Shown here piece by piece: positions 52,988-62,244 of a stretch of 64,000 nucleotides of DNA (position 1 is the stretch's first letter; each line of letters opens with the position of its first letter). This stretch comes from Candidatus Poribacteria bacterium (GTDB lineage: Bacteria > Poribacteria > WGA-4E > WGA-3G). The notes beneath the pieces are model-generated. The model made no database searches. It was not told the origin of the DNA and saw nothing but the letters and a program-made list of their open reading frames with translations. The stretch is from assembly GCA_022828145.1 (NCBI GenBank), contig JAJEJA010000043.1, positions 1-64,000 of the forward strand, read 5' to 3'. A program made the translations under genes and the position numbers.

Positions 52988-53398
52988 CTATCCGCCTAAC
53001 AACTCGGTTTTGTATTCATCAACAATTGCATCTAAGACAAATTCAGAGATATTTTTTAGTTGCGATGTCAGTTCCTCTTCGACGTTGACCATCATGCTGT
53101 GGTCATAAGTTTCTCTTTCAGCACATGGGTCAAAGGATTCTCCGTGTGCTTCTAACAGTAGTGCTAAACGTGCGGGTGTTAAACCTTCGGAGATACCGTG
53201 CAATCCCCATGCAGTGCCTCGGTATCCTTTCTCATATTCGTCTCCGAGGTGTTTCTGTAAAATTGTCTCTCTTTGTGCACCTTGCGCGTTGCTATTCTCA
53301 AGTTCCTCTGCAGCAGCAACCGCATGCGGATCCAATTCCACTTGGAAAGCAGTTGAAGCATCTGCAGCTGCCACAGGATAAATCTTAAATGTTACCAT
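52988..53398 (-). CDS. Hypothetical protein
   Basis: The 136-residue protein has no membrane segment. It opens MVTFKIYPVAAADASTAFQV, has a helical middle part (DPHAVAAAEELENSNAQGAQ) and an acidic C-terminal helix. No family recognised. GAGG lies five bases before the ATG. It is convergent with the enolase-superfamily gene, 23 bases from its stop codon. Confidence 0.7.
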   Translation of the reverse strand: MVTFKIYPVAAADASTAFQVELDPHAVAAAEELENSNAQGAQRETILQKHLGDEYEKGYRGTAWGLHGISEGLTPARLALLLEAHGESFDPCAERETYDHSMMVNVEEELTSQLKNISEFVLDAIVDEYKTELLGG

Positions 53399-53506
53399 TT
53401 TTACCTCATTATTTTCAACTTTCGAACAAATGTCCCCGGATGCGATTGTTGCCGACTACTACGACATATCTTCCACCTTTACTTGGTTAATTATAACACA
53501 TATTTA

Positions 53507-54171
53507 GGGATGTGTAAAGTTCTTGTGAATGAAGGGTGTGTAAAGTTTTTGCCCTCTATTTGTCAGAATCGCGGATTACGCGGAGGACGCGGAAGGGGTT
53601 TCTTGTGCATTTCAAGTTTACTTATACACGTTGGCGTTGATTTTAGCAAAATCCCTTATGCGTCAATTTAGTACAGAGAAGGTTAATGAAGAATGAATGT
53701 GTTTGGTGAAAGAAGCACAATCAAGGATGAATGTGCTATAGCAGTATCAAGTTTTTTCCTGGGCGGAGAAAGGTTAATGAAGGATGCATGTGTTTGGAGA
53801 AAGAAGCACAATCTAACAGAATGTGCTACGAAGAAGGATTACATCTTGGATACTAAGTAGCACAATCAAGGATGAATGTGCTACAGCAATATCAAGATGA
53901 ATGGTGTAGGGAGAAGGTTAATGAAGGATGAATGTGTTTGAAGAAAGAAGCACAATCAAGGATGAATGTGCTACGGGCATGGTCTTGGGAATCGCTAAAT
54001 TGATGATTATAGGGCGATTTCAGCAAACCCTCTTATTCTGTGTTTTCTGTGTTCTCCGTGCCTTCCGCGATTCTGACAGTTAAGACAATCTTTTTTCTAT
54101 AGACATATTGCTCCGCTGGAGCAAGGAGTCAGCGATCCTTTTTACTTAAGTGACAAAAACTTTACACACCC
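53507..54171. repeat. TIR element, about 640-665 bp, with duplicated left end
   Basis: Two left ends lie in tandem: GGGATGTGTAAAGTTCTTGT (53507) and GGGTGTGTAAAGTTTTTGCC (53534). The right end GACAAAAACTTTACACACCC stops at 54171. GTCAGAATCGCGGATTACGC after the left end has an inverted counterpart near the right (CCGTGCCTTCCGCGATTCTG at 54057-54076), so there are subterminal inverted repeats as well. Four hairpin repeats (three AAGGAT, one TAACA) and a CTCCGCTGGAG palindrome are inside. Confidence 0.85.
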
Positions 54172-54186
54172 CATTACACAAAATGC

Positions 54187-54215
54187 TTGATATTTGACAA
54201 GAAAAATGATAGAAT
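54187..54215 (+). promoter_or_regulatory. Sigma70 promoter of the propeller-toroid operon
   Basis: TTGATA (54187-54192), a 17-nt spacer and TAGAAT (54210-54215). It starts 15 bp after the TIR element ends. Confidence 0.65.
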
Positions 54216-54285
54216 CTTAACTACAAATTCTATTGTGTCTACCTTTCATTAAACAAATCTATAGATGGAATGAGGAAAACGAGTG

Positions 54286-55245
54286 ATGAAAAAGATGATA
54301 TGGGTAGTGATGCTTTTTATGATGTGTGTCACTACTGGATACGGTCAATATAATGGAGAATGTTGGGTTGTTAGCGGTGGTGAATCTGTTTATAAATTAC
54401 ACGCAAACGGTGCGGCAGACCCGAATGCTATCCAAGATTTAACGAATGCGAGTGCTGTGGAAGTCAACCCGACAAATGGTATTGTTTGGATTGCGGCTTC
54501 GGCAGGTGACGCAGTTTTCAGATACGACCCTGCTGCGGGTTCCTTTACGCAAGCACCGGTAATCAAGAAACCCTCAGCGATTTCAATTAACCCCGCTGAT
54601 GGTACTGTCTGGATTGCTGGACTTGATGGGGTAAGGAAAATTTCTGCTGATGGTAAAAGTGTCCTTGCACAGGTAATTCCACCGGACGGTCCTGCCAATA
54701 TTGATGTCGGTAGGTTCAACGTAGCCGTGAACCCGAAGGATGGCAGCTGCTGGATAACAGATGGTAAAGGTCCTATCGGTCGGTATGATGCTGATGGTAA
54801 TAAGGTTGCCACTGGACCTCCTATGAAAGAACCTAAAGGCGGTTTATCTGTTGATTATCAAGGAAATGTATGGGTGGCAGACACAAGACATAATACCCTG
54901 GTACGGCTTTCTCCAACAGGTGATGTATTGGTTAAAAAAGAAGATATTATGGTACCCGTTTCTCCCAGTGTTAATCCAAAAGATGGCAGTGTGTGGGTTG
55001 CTGCAAATGGCAATATGTTGATTAACCTGTCTCCTACTGGTACGAAAGTCAAAGAATTTGAGGCAGGAATTACGATTGTTGCTGTTTCGTATTCTCCTGC
55101 AGATGGCGAGATATGGGTTGCTGATCTGCTCGGTCCAACTTTTGGCGGAGAGGTAAGCAAGTGGACTGCCAATGGACAGAAACGTTTCGCAAATAATATA
55201 CCGACTCCCTCAACGGTTTCAATCGGATTCTGGGAAGGAAACTAA
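54286..55245 (+). CDS. Secreted NHL/SMP-30-like beta-propeller protein
   Basis: The 319-residue protein has a signal peptide (MIWVVMLFMMCVTTGYG) and repeats of about 45 residues with a NPADGTVWIAGLDG, NPKDGSCWITDGKG or SPADGEIWVADLLG core, forming a six-bladed propeller similar to Virginiamycin B lyase-type or NHL proteins. No catalytic residue can be assigned. GTG at 54283 is an alternative start; GAGG is 7 to 10 bases upstream of the two. It is followed after 32 bases by the large toroid protein and may be its partner. Confidence 0.85.
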   Translation: MKKMIWVVMLFMMCVTTGYGQYNGECWVVSGGESVYKLHANGAADPNAIQDLTNASAVEVNPTNGIVWIAASAGDAVFRYDPAAGSFTQAPVIKKPSAISINPADGTVWIAGLDGVRKISADGKSVLAQVIPPDGPANIDVGRFNVAVNPKDGSCWITDGKGPIGRYDADGNKVATGPPMKEPKGGLSVDYQGNVWVADTRHNTLVRLSPTGDVLVKKEDIMVPVSPSVNPKDGSVWVAANGNMLINLSPTGTKVKEFEAGITIVAVSYSPADGEIWVADLLGPTFGGEVSKWTANGQKRFANNIPTPSTVSIGFWEGN

Positions 55246-55277
55246 TATGCCATGCGTATGTTTCTGGGAGGTGTGCT

Positions 55278-57668
55278 ATGAGAAGATTAATCGCATTTTC
55301 AATAAAATTGTTCTTTGTCCTTCTTGTTGTTGTGCCTGCTTATGCGCAACTCCCCGATTTTCAGGTGGACACCACAAGTATTACCTTCTCTAATCCAAAT
55401 CCCGTTGAAGGTGAAGAGATTACCATTTGGGTGGAAGTGAAAAACGTCGGTGAAGCGACTCCAACGATGAATGAAGATTTACGCGTTGATTTGTACGAAG
55501 GAGAACTACAGACAGACCCTCTCCAAATATTGGTTAATGATGTAATTTTGGATTTGAAAGTTGGTGAAACCAACCGTGTGTCTGTTCAGTGGCAACCTCC
55601 CGCAGGCACAACAGAGATATATGCTTATGTCAATCCTTCTGGTGAGAAGCATATTCAAGAATCTGATAATGCAAACAACGTTACCCATGCTGCAATAACA
55701 ACCACATCTATAACGTTTCCTCAGGTAACCCCTGAGGAAATTCAAGCGGCAATAGACAGAGGCGTTGCGTGGATAGAATCACGTCAAGGGAAAAGTAGCC
55801 GTACCTGTTTGCAGTGTGGTGTTGAAAACCAGATCATTCTATCATGTTTCAGCTGTAATGCCAGCCTGAAAGGTCTTGCGGAGAACTTTGTGCCGGGATC
55901 AAAATGGAATTTCGGTGAAGATCCGTTACAGGAAACTGCTTTGGCACTACAAGCATTACTGGCATCCGGACGAACAACAACGGACTATTCTGTCCAAAAA
56001 GGTGTTACATTCCTGCTGGAACAGGACTGGAATACGCTTGATGTTTACCAGTATGCTGTCCTCATACCTGTGCTGGTAGCGAGCAGAAATCCAGAATATA
56101 GGCGAAACGCGCAATTCGCTGTGAACCAATTGGTGAAAAAACAGCTTCCGGTTGAAGGTAACGAGTTTGCTGATCCCAGAGATGATGGCGGTTGGGGATA
56201 TGGGCTCTCAGCAGATGGTGCGCATATGAACATGGTAATCTATGCGCTATACGCTGCGAAACAGTGGGGACTTGAAATTCCGGAACAGACGTGGGATCGT
56301 GCTGAGAAATGGATTCGTCGCAACCAGACAAAGACAGGGGGGTGGCTCTATAATTTGGTTGACAACGGTTCGCCTTGGGCTATCGGAGTCTACGGCAGTA
56401 TGACAGCAACAGGGTTGTGGGCACTACGTGCATGTGGCGTTTCCACTGAAGATTCTCAGATACAAAGTGGGGTCGATTGGTTAGAAAAATATTGGTCACT
56501 TACCCGAAATCCAGGGTGTAATTCATGGCTTTACTATTATCTTCTCTCTCTACAACGTTTCTGTGATATCCCGCCCAAGTTGAAAACATTAGCAGGACAC
56601 GACTGGTATGATGAAATATGTCGGATGATGGTGGCAAGACAACATCCGGATGGTAGATGGCATGGTGCGGAGAGTGATTTTTTAGCGACCTGTTTCGCAG
56701 TGATGACACTGAGTCGTGCGCTCGTAGGTCCAACAGAACCTAATATCGTTGTTGTTCCACAGACGTTACGCTTTTCTCCACCTTCGCCGCGCGTTGGAGA
56801 ACCCGTTAGATTGAGTGCTACACTGAGAAATAACGGTACCCAGATAGATGAAACTTTGAGAGTAAAGTTCTTTGCTGATGACGAGGAGATAGAGACAGCA
56901 GAGGTATTCTGGACTTCCGCAATTAATGAAACAGTGGTTACAGTTGATTGGGTACCGGAACATGAGGGTGATACGACTGTTTCAGTCCAAGTGGACTTTA
57001 ATGATTCTGACAGTAGTGATAATTCGGACTCGGCTACGGTTACTGTGAATCCGAAATCAACCTCACCTATAGATGCTGCACTGGTAAAACCGAAGGAAAT
57101 CTCTAAAGGTGTTTATCAGGTTGGCAATGTGATTCTTGATACTAACAAAAAGGAGGTAGTGATTTCGGGTGAAATCAACATCGCAACGGGAGATACAACA
57201 ATTGAATTTTTTGCATGTGGACTGCTTGGACCGTCTCATGAAAGTATATTGATGCTTGATGCGGAACCACTTTCTCTATTTACTGCCCTCGGACTGTTAG
57301 AGCTTAAACCCGGGATGAACCTTGAAGTTCAAGGAGACCCGCACGACCCCGAGGGTTCTGATGTTCAAGTCTGGGTTGAATGGAAGCAGGGGGATAAGGT
57401 TGTCTCTAAGACTGCCCGCGAGTTGGTGTGGAATAAATTTACCAAACAACCGATGGAGAAAACACATTGGGTTTTTACGGGTGGACGGATTAGAACGGGT
57501 CAGTTTACCACACAACTCACACACAATATCATTGCAGTGCATCGTGACCCAGATTCAATTCTCAATCACCCGTTGCCTGGTGGGATTGATGATCGCACCT
57601 ATCGTGTCAATACGGATGTTGTTCCGCCTAAAGGGACAAAAGTTAAAGTGATTATTCGTCCAATCTAA
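55278..57668 (+). CDS. Large secreted protein: CARDB, alpha/alpha toroid, CARDB, YdjY domains
   Basis: The 796-residue protein has a signal peptide (LFFVLLVVVPAYAQ), a CARDB-type Ig domain (about 27-140), then a prenyltransferase/squalene-cyclase-like alpha/alpha barrel (about 150-475) with repeats such as DDGGWGYGLSADG, KTGGWLYNL and HPDGRWHGAESDFLATCFAV. At the start of the barrel a four-Cys insert, CLQCGVENQI to CFSC, looks like a zinc ribbon. A second CARDB domain (about 490-590) and a YdjY-like domain (about 610-796, FACGLLGPSHESIL) follow. The barrel lacks the terpene cyclase DxDD motif. It probably binds extracellular ligands. HolA starts six bases after its stop codon. Confidence 0.85.
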   Translation: MRRLIAFSIKLFFVLLVVVPAYAQLPDFQVDTTSITFSNPNPVEGEEITIWVEVKNVGEATPTMNEDLRVDLYEGELQTDPLQILVNDVILDLKVGETNRVSVQWQPPAGTTEIYAYVNPSGEKHIQESDNANNVTHAAITTTSITFPQVTPEEIQAAIDRGVAWIESRQGKSSRTCLQCGVENQIILSCFSCNASLKGLAENFVPGSKWNFGEDPLQETALALQALLASGRTTTDYSVQKGVTFLLEQDWNTLDVYQYAVLIPVLVASRNPEYRRNAQFAVNQLVKKQLPVEGNEFADPRDDGGWGYGLSADGAHMNMVIYALYAAKQWGLEIPEQTWDRAEKWIRRNQTKTGGWLYNLVDNGSPWAIGVYGSMTATGLWALRACGVSTEDSQIQSGVDWLEKYWSLTRNPGCNSWLYYYLLSLQRFCDIPPKLKTLAGHDWYDEICRMMVARQHPDGRWHGAESDFLATCFAVMTLSRALVGPTEPNIVVVPQTLRFSPPSPRVGEPVRLSATLRNNGTQIDETLRVKFFADDEEIETAEVFWTSAINETVVTVDWVPEHEGDTTVSVQVDFNDSDSSDNSDSATVTVNPKSTSPIDAALVKPKEISKGVYQVGNVILDTNKKEVVISGEINIATGDTTIEFFACGLLGPSHESILMLDAEPLSLFTALGLLELKPGMNLEVQGDPHDPEGSDVQVWVEWKQGDKVVSKTARELVWNKFTKQPMEKTHWVFTGGRIRTGQFTTQLTHNIIAVHRDPDSILNHPLPGGIDDRTYRVNTDVVPPKGTKVKVIIRPI

Positions 57669-57674
57669 TGCCAG

Positions 57675-59084
57675 ATGAAACAGAAACCTATAAACATACT
57701 TAGTGAAATAGAGAGAAACAAGGTTTTTCCCGTTTATCTACTCTGTGGGAAGGAGACCTTCCTAATTGAAGGTACACTCAAGCAGATATTGGATAAACTC
57801 TTAACACCTGACACCCGCGATTTCAATCTGACCTATTTTGATGGAAATACCGCTTCCGTTAGGGATATTCTTAGCAGTGTGGAAGTCTATCCTGTTATGT
57901 CAGAATGGCGTGTTACAGTAGTGGATGATTTTCCCGCTTTCAAGTCACAAAAACGAACTACATCTCCTCTAACAACACTCCGTAAAGCAATGCAAATTGA
58001 ATCTGAGGATGCTCAAAAATGTGTTACGGATATTGCTAAACTATTGGGTGTTCCTATAGAACAGATTGGGACTGGACATCCAGATTTTGACAACGCAATT
58101 GAAGAGATCAGTGAAACGCTGGGCGATGGCTTAACCGAAGATGTGCGTGCATTTCTGACGCGTTTACCGCAACTTGCCGCAAGTCTCCCACAACTGGCAC
58201 AACTGGATAGTCAGTCTGAAAGCAGAAGCTCCGGGAGCGATGCTGATCTATTATTGGAATGGCTTCAAGAGGATCTTCCAAAAACGAGTGTGCTTGTCTT
58301 TACAATAAAGGATGAGGTTAGCGAAAGGAATCGGTTTGCCAAAGCGATTCAGGATGTTGGTAGATATGTCGCCTTTAATCCTCAGGAGAGGCGGGGATCA
58401 CTCAACCAGGATCCGCTTTATAAAAAGGTTGTTGACAAGTTTGCGACGTATAATAAGAAGATTACACCGCGTGCTTTTGAACAACTCCGGCAACGCACCG
58501 GTGGTGATATGCAAACCATTGCTGAAGCGATTAACAAGATCACCAATTTTGTTGGTGACAAACATCAGATTGATGAGGCGGATGTTCGCAATTTAGTGCC
58601 TCAAAGCACTTATGACAGGATATTTGATCTCACCGATGCAATTGGAAAACGTTCACCACGGCAAGCGTTGAAAAGTCTACGTGAGATAGTATTGAGCGGT
58701 CAAGATCCGTTTCTCATTACTGCAGCGATCGTAAGTCACCTCCGTTTGACGCTTCAGGCGAAGTTGATAGCAGAGCGAAAAGGACTCAAGCCAATCGGTA
58801 GGCAAACGCGATACGAGAACTTCATAAAGAATATATTTCAACCGCTTGCTGAGGAGTTTGGTGAAATTTTGCCGCAATCCGCACCCCATAACATCATGAA
58901 ACGTAATCCTTATGTTGCGTTTAAGATATTCCAGTCTCTCCATGCGTTCACCACGTCGGAGCTGATGTGTGCGTTGGAGAAGGTTTTGTCGGTAGAAATC
59001 CAGATGAAGACGACGAGTGTTGATGGTGAACTGTTGCTTGAACAGTTGTTGTATGATATTTGTAGCAGTGCAAAACCGAGGTAA
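57675..59084 (+). CDS. holA: DNA polymerase III delta subunit
   Basis: The 469-residue protein matches HolA at both ends: FPVYLLCGKETFLIEGTLKQ at the start, then FDLTDAIGKRSPRQALKSLR and DPFLITAAIVSHLRLTLQAK. Typical HolA has about 340 residues. The extra length is mostly an insert of about 110 residues (about 97-210; QIESEDAQKCVTDIAKLLGV and LTEDVRAFLTRLPQLAASLP) between the Walker-like region and the rest of the N-terminal domain. It loads the sliding clamp as part of the clamp loader. Gene follows the toroid protein gene directly, with no clear ribosome binding site. Confidence 0.88.
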   Translation: MKQKPINILSEIERNKVFPVYLLCGKETFLIEGTLKQILDKLLTPDTRDFNLTYFDGNTASVRDILSSVEVYPVMSEWRVTVVDDFPAFKSQKRTTSPLTTLRKAMQIESEDAQKCVTDIAKLLGVPIEQIGTGHPDFDNAIEEISETLGDGLTEDVRAFLTRLPQLAASLPQLAQLDSQSESRSSGSDADLLLEWLQEDLPKTSVLVFTIKDEVSERNRFAKAIQDVGRYVAFNPQERRGSLNQDPLYKKVVDKFATYNKKITPRAFEQLRQRTGGDMQTIAEAINKITNFVGDKHQIDEADVRNLVPQSTYDRIFDLTDAIGKRSPRQALKSLREIVLSGQDPFLITAAIVSHLRLTLQAKLIAERKGLKPIGRQTRYENFIKNIFQPLAEEFGEILPQSAPHNIMKRNPYVAFKIFQSLHAFTTSELMCALEKVLSVEIQMKTTSVDGELLLEQLLYDICSSAKPR

Positions 59085-59094
59085 TATTGGTTTA

Positions 59095-59844
59095 TTAGTG
59101 TGTCAGCGTATAGATAACTGCGTTGATACCTATTTTCAACGCTATATTTGAATATTCTTTTGGATAGTAATCTTCTGCGGCGTGTTCCCATGCATCTCCG
59201 AGGTCAGAATTGTAACATATCATCATCATGAGTCGTCCTTTGTCATCAAAAACACCGAGATATCGGGCAGGATGTCCGTCAAAACGTTCATAGGTCTGTC
59301 CACTAAAGAGTGCGCGCAGTCCAGGAATTTGTATCAGCTTTTCGATTTTATAGAAACAGCGGAAAATCGGATGCGTGATCGGAATATCTACCGGTTCTCG
59401 GTTTGGGAATATCTTTTTGAATTCTTTATAGAACCACTTCCACTCTAATCCTCCGTGAAAATCATCTACAAAGATGAATCCTCCGCGTAATAGGTATTCG
59501 CGTAGGTTATTAGCATCAGTCTTGCTCAGTCTCATACTTCCGACTTCTAATACATAAGCGAATGGATACTTGAATAACTCCTCGGACCATACAGCGATTT
59601 TCTTACTATCAGGTGCTACGTTTATGTTGGTCTGCTTGCGTAGTTGATAAATGAAGTTACGATCGGAAGCGGGATAGTCTACCTCCCAATTGCTGAGTGC
59701 GGTAAGGTCTCCTCTATATTCAAGGCGAACGAATGTGAAATCGTGTTCAGGATCAGCAGCAGTATCCCGTACGACGTTTGGAAAAGAGATAATAAGCAGT
59801 GCTGAGAAGAGTATCGTAATTCGCATATTTTTTAAAATCTTCAC
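59095..59844 (-). CDS. DUF4159 protein, secreted
   Basis: The 249-residue protein has a signal peptide (ITILFSALLIISFPNVV) and a DUF4159 domain of class I glutamine amidotransferase-like fold: FTFVRLEYRGDLTALSNWEV near the start, then REYLLRGGFIFVDDFHGG and HPIFRCFYKIEKLIQIPGLR. No amidotransferase Cys is present in the GFIFVDDFHG nucleophile position, so it is likely a binding domain. Its ATG overlaps the stop of the PA14 gene by four bases. Confidence 0.88.
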   Translation of the reverse strand: MKILKNMRITILFSALLIISFPNVVRDTAADPEHDFTFVRLEYRGDLTALSNWEVDYPASDRNFIYQLRKQTNINVAPDSKKIAVWSEELFKYPFAYVLEVGSMRLSKTDANNLREYLLRGGFIFVDDFHGGLEWKWFYKEFKKIFPNREPVDIPITHPIFRCFYKIEKLIQIPGLRALFSGQTYERFDGHPARYLGVFDDKGRLMMMICYNSDLGDAWEHAAEDYYPKEYSNIALKIGINAVIYTLTH

Positions 59845-60941
59845 TTATTCATTCGTCGTCTTAGTTTTCTCAATTCTTCCTGTATATTGTGCCTTCCCGG
59901 TTGGAAAATGACTTCAGGTGGCACAATTTGTCTTTTTCCACCTGGGGGTGTATAGAACCACTGGAGTGCGATTTTATATCGTGGTCCTTGAAAATAGTGT
60001 ATTTCAACTGGATGAAAACCGACAGAGAGCGGTATTCGTGTTCGTCTTGTCTGTGGTTGATGGATGCCATCGTTATCTATGACCAATTGTCCATCAATAT
60101 ATAACTTTGAGCCGTCATCAGAGAGAATTTCAAATGTGTATGTTCCGGGTGTAGGTACAGCCAATTGTCCTTGAAAACGTATTGCGAAGTTTTCGAGGAT
60201 ATTCTGCTTTTGTGGTGTGGGAAATCCTTCAGTAAAATCCCTTGTGCGGACATCTAATTTTGATGTTGCAAAAGTATAAATAGAGTTGAAACCTTCAAAA
60301 TGAGGCATCATATAAATCGGACGCCCGAACACGTAGACCTGTCCGATCAATCCGTGTCCTGGTATTAGGTCGGTGTCAAAGATTCCGAGTCCTTGTATAC
60401 CTTCGTCTAAATTTATGTTTGCGAGGTCATCAATACCTTCCAGGTGTGATAATCTTTTTCCCATATCACTACCAACTCCGCTTCCTGAGCCGCCTCGTCC
60501 GGGGCCTTCTACGGTACCCCCTGATCCTCTCTTGATTGGATCAACAACTGGTCCAGATGATTCTGTGCCTTCTTCACCGAAACTTTTATTTTGGAGCGTA
60601 TAAAATTCCGTTTGTGGTATATCGGTATGTGTAACGATTTCTGGTGCAAAATCATCGTAGAAAAGTGCTTCTGGTGGGTTCATCTCTGGTGCGTGTTTTG
60701 GTGCAGCCTGCGTCTTTGTAGGAGAACCACTATCATAACTCCGTTTCTGCTGTGCAGTCTTATGCTGTCGTAATGCACGGCGTTTTAGTTGATCAGGTGT
60801 GCCTAACTTAAAGATCACAAGCGATAAATCATCATAGGGTTCGTGGAATTGTTTTAAGAGAAATGGTGAAATCAGTAGCATCAGAATGACATGTATCCCT
60901 AATGAGATAAGTAAAGATATTTTAGCTCTGTTTCTTTTCAT
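59841..60941 (-). CDS. Membrane-anchored PA14-domain protein
   Basis: The 366-residue protein starts with one membrane helix (ISLLISLGIHVILMLLISPF) as in TonB-type or anchor proteins. A long Gly/Ser/Pro-rich middle (GSGGTVEGPGRGGSGSGVGS) leads to a C-terminal PA14 domain (about 245-350) with TYTFEILSDDGSKLYIDGQL and VEIHYFQGPRYKIALQWFYT. PA14 domains bind carbohydrates. I start at the ATG at 60941 (AGGAG ten bases upstream). It overlaps the DUF4159 gene by four bases, so the two gene products probably work together at the envelope. Confidence 0.87.
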   Translation of the reverse strand: MKRNRAKISLLISLGIHVILMLLISPFLLKQFHEPYDDLSLVIFKLGTPDQLKRRALRQHKTAQQKRSYDSGSPTKTQAAPKHAPEMNPPEALFYDDFAPEIVTHTDIPQTEFYTLQNKSFGEEGTESSGPVVDPIKRGSGGTVEGPGRGGSGSGVGSDMGKRLSHLEGIDDLANINLDEGIQGLGIFDTDLIPGHGLIGQVYVFGRPIYMMPHFEGFNSIYTFATSKLDVRTRDFTEGFPTPQKQNILENFAIRFQGQLAVPTPGTYTFEILSDDGSKLYIDGQLVIDNDGIHQPQTRRTRIPLSVGFHPVEIHYFQGPRYKIALQWFYTPPGGKRQIVPPEVIFQPGRHNIQEELRKLRRRMNK

Positions 60942-61156
60942 AGCAACTTTTCTCCTGTTTATCTGTACGATGTTGAATGACACTATTCAGAGTGTACTGA
61001 AGATTTTATAGACTTGTGCCGAAATAGGTCGTTTTTATGAAGGCGTATGATTCATCTTTAACAACGGGATTTCTTACGAAGTGTTTACTATTTTAACAGA
61101 TTAAGTGCTTCGTTGTCAAATTGTATAGATGTGTTAATGCGGTAAACTAAAACCAG

Positions 61157-61185
61157 TTGATTGTTAGTGGTCTATATGGTATCAT
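61157..61185 (+). promoter_or_regulatory. Promoter of the DUF488-RecQ operon, giving a leaderless transcript
   Basis: TTGATT (61157-61162), a 17-nt spacer and TATCAT (61180-61185). The expected transcription start, near 61192, is only about three bases before the ATG at 61195, and no Shine-Dalgarno sequence is present. Confidence 0.5.
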
Positions 61186-61194
61186 TTATTTATT

Positions 61195-61749
61195 ATGGAA
61201 ATAAGAGAAGATACCATCCCAATTTATACGATAGGTTACGGGATCCGCTCAATAGAAGATTTCATTGCAGTGCTTCAGCAGTATAGGATTGCTTACCTGA
61301 TTGATGTCCGTTCTATTCCGCATTCCGGGTATAAACCGGAGTTTTCCAAGAAACCCCTTGAGACCAGACTGGAACGTCACGATATTCGTTATGTGTATAT
61401 GGGGGACTTGATCGGTGGGAAACCTGACGATGAATCTTGCTACGTGAACGGGATTGTTGATTACGAAAGGGTGAAGAGTGCGGAGTTCTTCCAACGCGGT
61501 ATTGAACGTCTAAGGACTGCTTTCTCACAACAGCAGCGCGTTGCGCTTATGTGTAGTGAGGGGAAACCTGAGCAGTGCCACCGAACTAAACTTATCGGTG
61601 CAACCCTCATTACACAGGATTTACCTGTCGTTCATATTGACGAAAATAGTCAGGAGATAACGCAAGAAGAGGTGATTGAACGAATTACGGGTGGACAGAT
61701 GAGTTTGTTTAGAGAAGAGACGTTTCATTCCCGGAAAAAGCATAAATAA
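61195..61749 (+). CDS. DUF488 family protein (first of two)
   Basis: The 184-residue protein has the DUF488 start IYTIGYGIRSIEDFIAVLQQ, then the middle VRSIPHSGYKPEFSKKPLET and the conserved Cys motif VALMCSEGKPEQCHRTKLIG. The Cys-x-Glu...Cys-His-Arg residues are the presumed active or metal site. The biochemistry of the family is unproven. There is no ribosome binding site; see the promoter entry. The stop codon directly abuts the second DUF488 gene, which in turn overlaps a RecQ gene, so all three form one operon. Confidence 0.9.
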   Translation: MEIREDTIPIYTIGYGIRSIEDFIAVLQQYRIAYLIDVRSIPHSGYKPEFSKKPLETRLERHDIRYVYMGDLIGGKPDDESCYVNGIVDYERVKSAEFFQRGIERLRTAFSQQQRVALMCSEGKPEQCHRTKLIGATLITQDLPVVHIDENSQEITQEEVIERITGGQMSLFREETFHSRKKHK

Positions 61750-62244
61750 ATGTCTATGAAAATAAAAATTGTCACCATCGGTGTATACGGCTTTGACGAA
61801 GTTGGTTTTTTTGAGGCATTATGTAAAACGAAGGTAGATACTTTTTGCGATATCCGCAGCAGACGAGGCGTCCGAGGGGCAACTTACGCATTTGCAAATA
61901 GTAAGCGGTTGCAGGCGCGGCTTGAAGAACTTGGTATCCGCTACATCTATCGTAAAGACCTGGGGCCAACGAAAACCGTTAGAGAAAAGCAGGCTGCAGC
62001 GGATAAAGCAACGAAAACTGCTAAACGTAAACGTACAGAACTCGGAGAAGCGTTCATTGAGGCTTACAACACAGAATGCCTTGCTGCGTTTGACCCGCAA
62101 AGTTTACTTGACGAATTAAAGCCAGAGGCACAGGTTGTTGCACTTTTTTGTGTGGAAACCGTACCAGAAGCATGCCACCGCTCATTAGTAGCAGACAAAT
62201 TGGTCAATACATTTAATTGGGAGGTAGAGGATATTTTACCGTGA
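61750..62244 (+). CDS. DUF488 family protein (second of two)
   Basis: The 164-residue protein has the same fold: IVTIGVYGFDEVGFFEALCK, FCDIRSRRGVRGATYAFANS and VVALFCVETVPEACHRSLVA. A basic stretch (KTVREKQAAADKATKTAKRK) is an insert absent from the first copy. The two copies are distant paralogues. Its last four bases overlap the GTG start of the OB/RecQ gene, a sign of coupled translation. Confidence 0.9.
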   Translation: MSMKIKIVTIGVYGFDEVGFFEALCKTKVDTFCDIRSRRGVRGATYAFANSKRLQARLEELGIRYIYRKDLGPTKTVREKQAAADKATKTAKRKRTELGEAFIEAYNTECLAAFDPQSLLDELKPEAQVVALFCVETVPEACHRSLVADKLVNTFNWEVEDILP

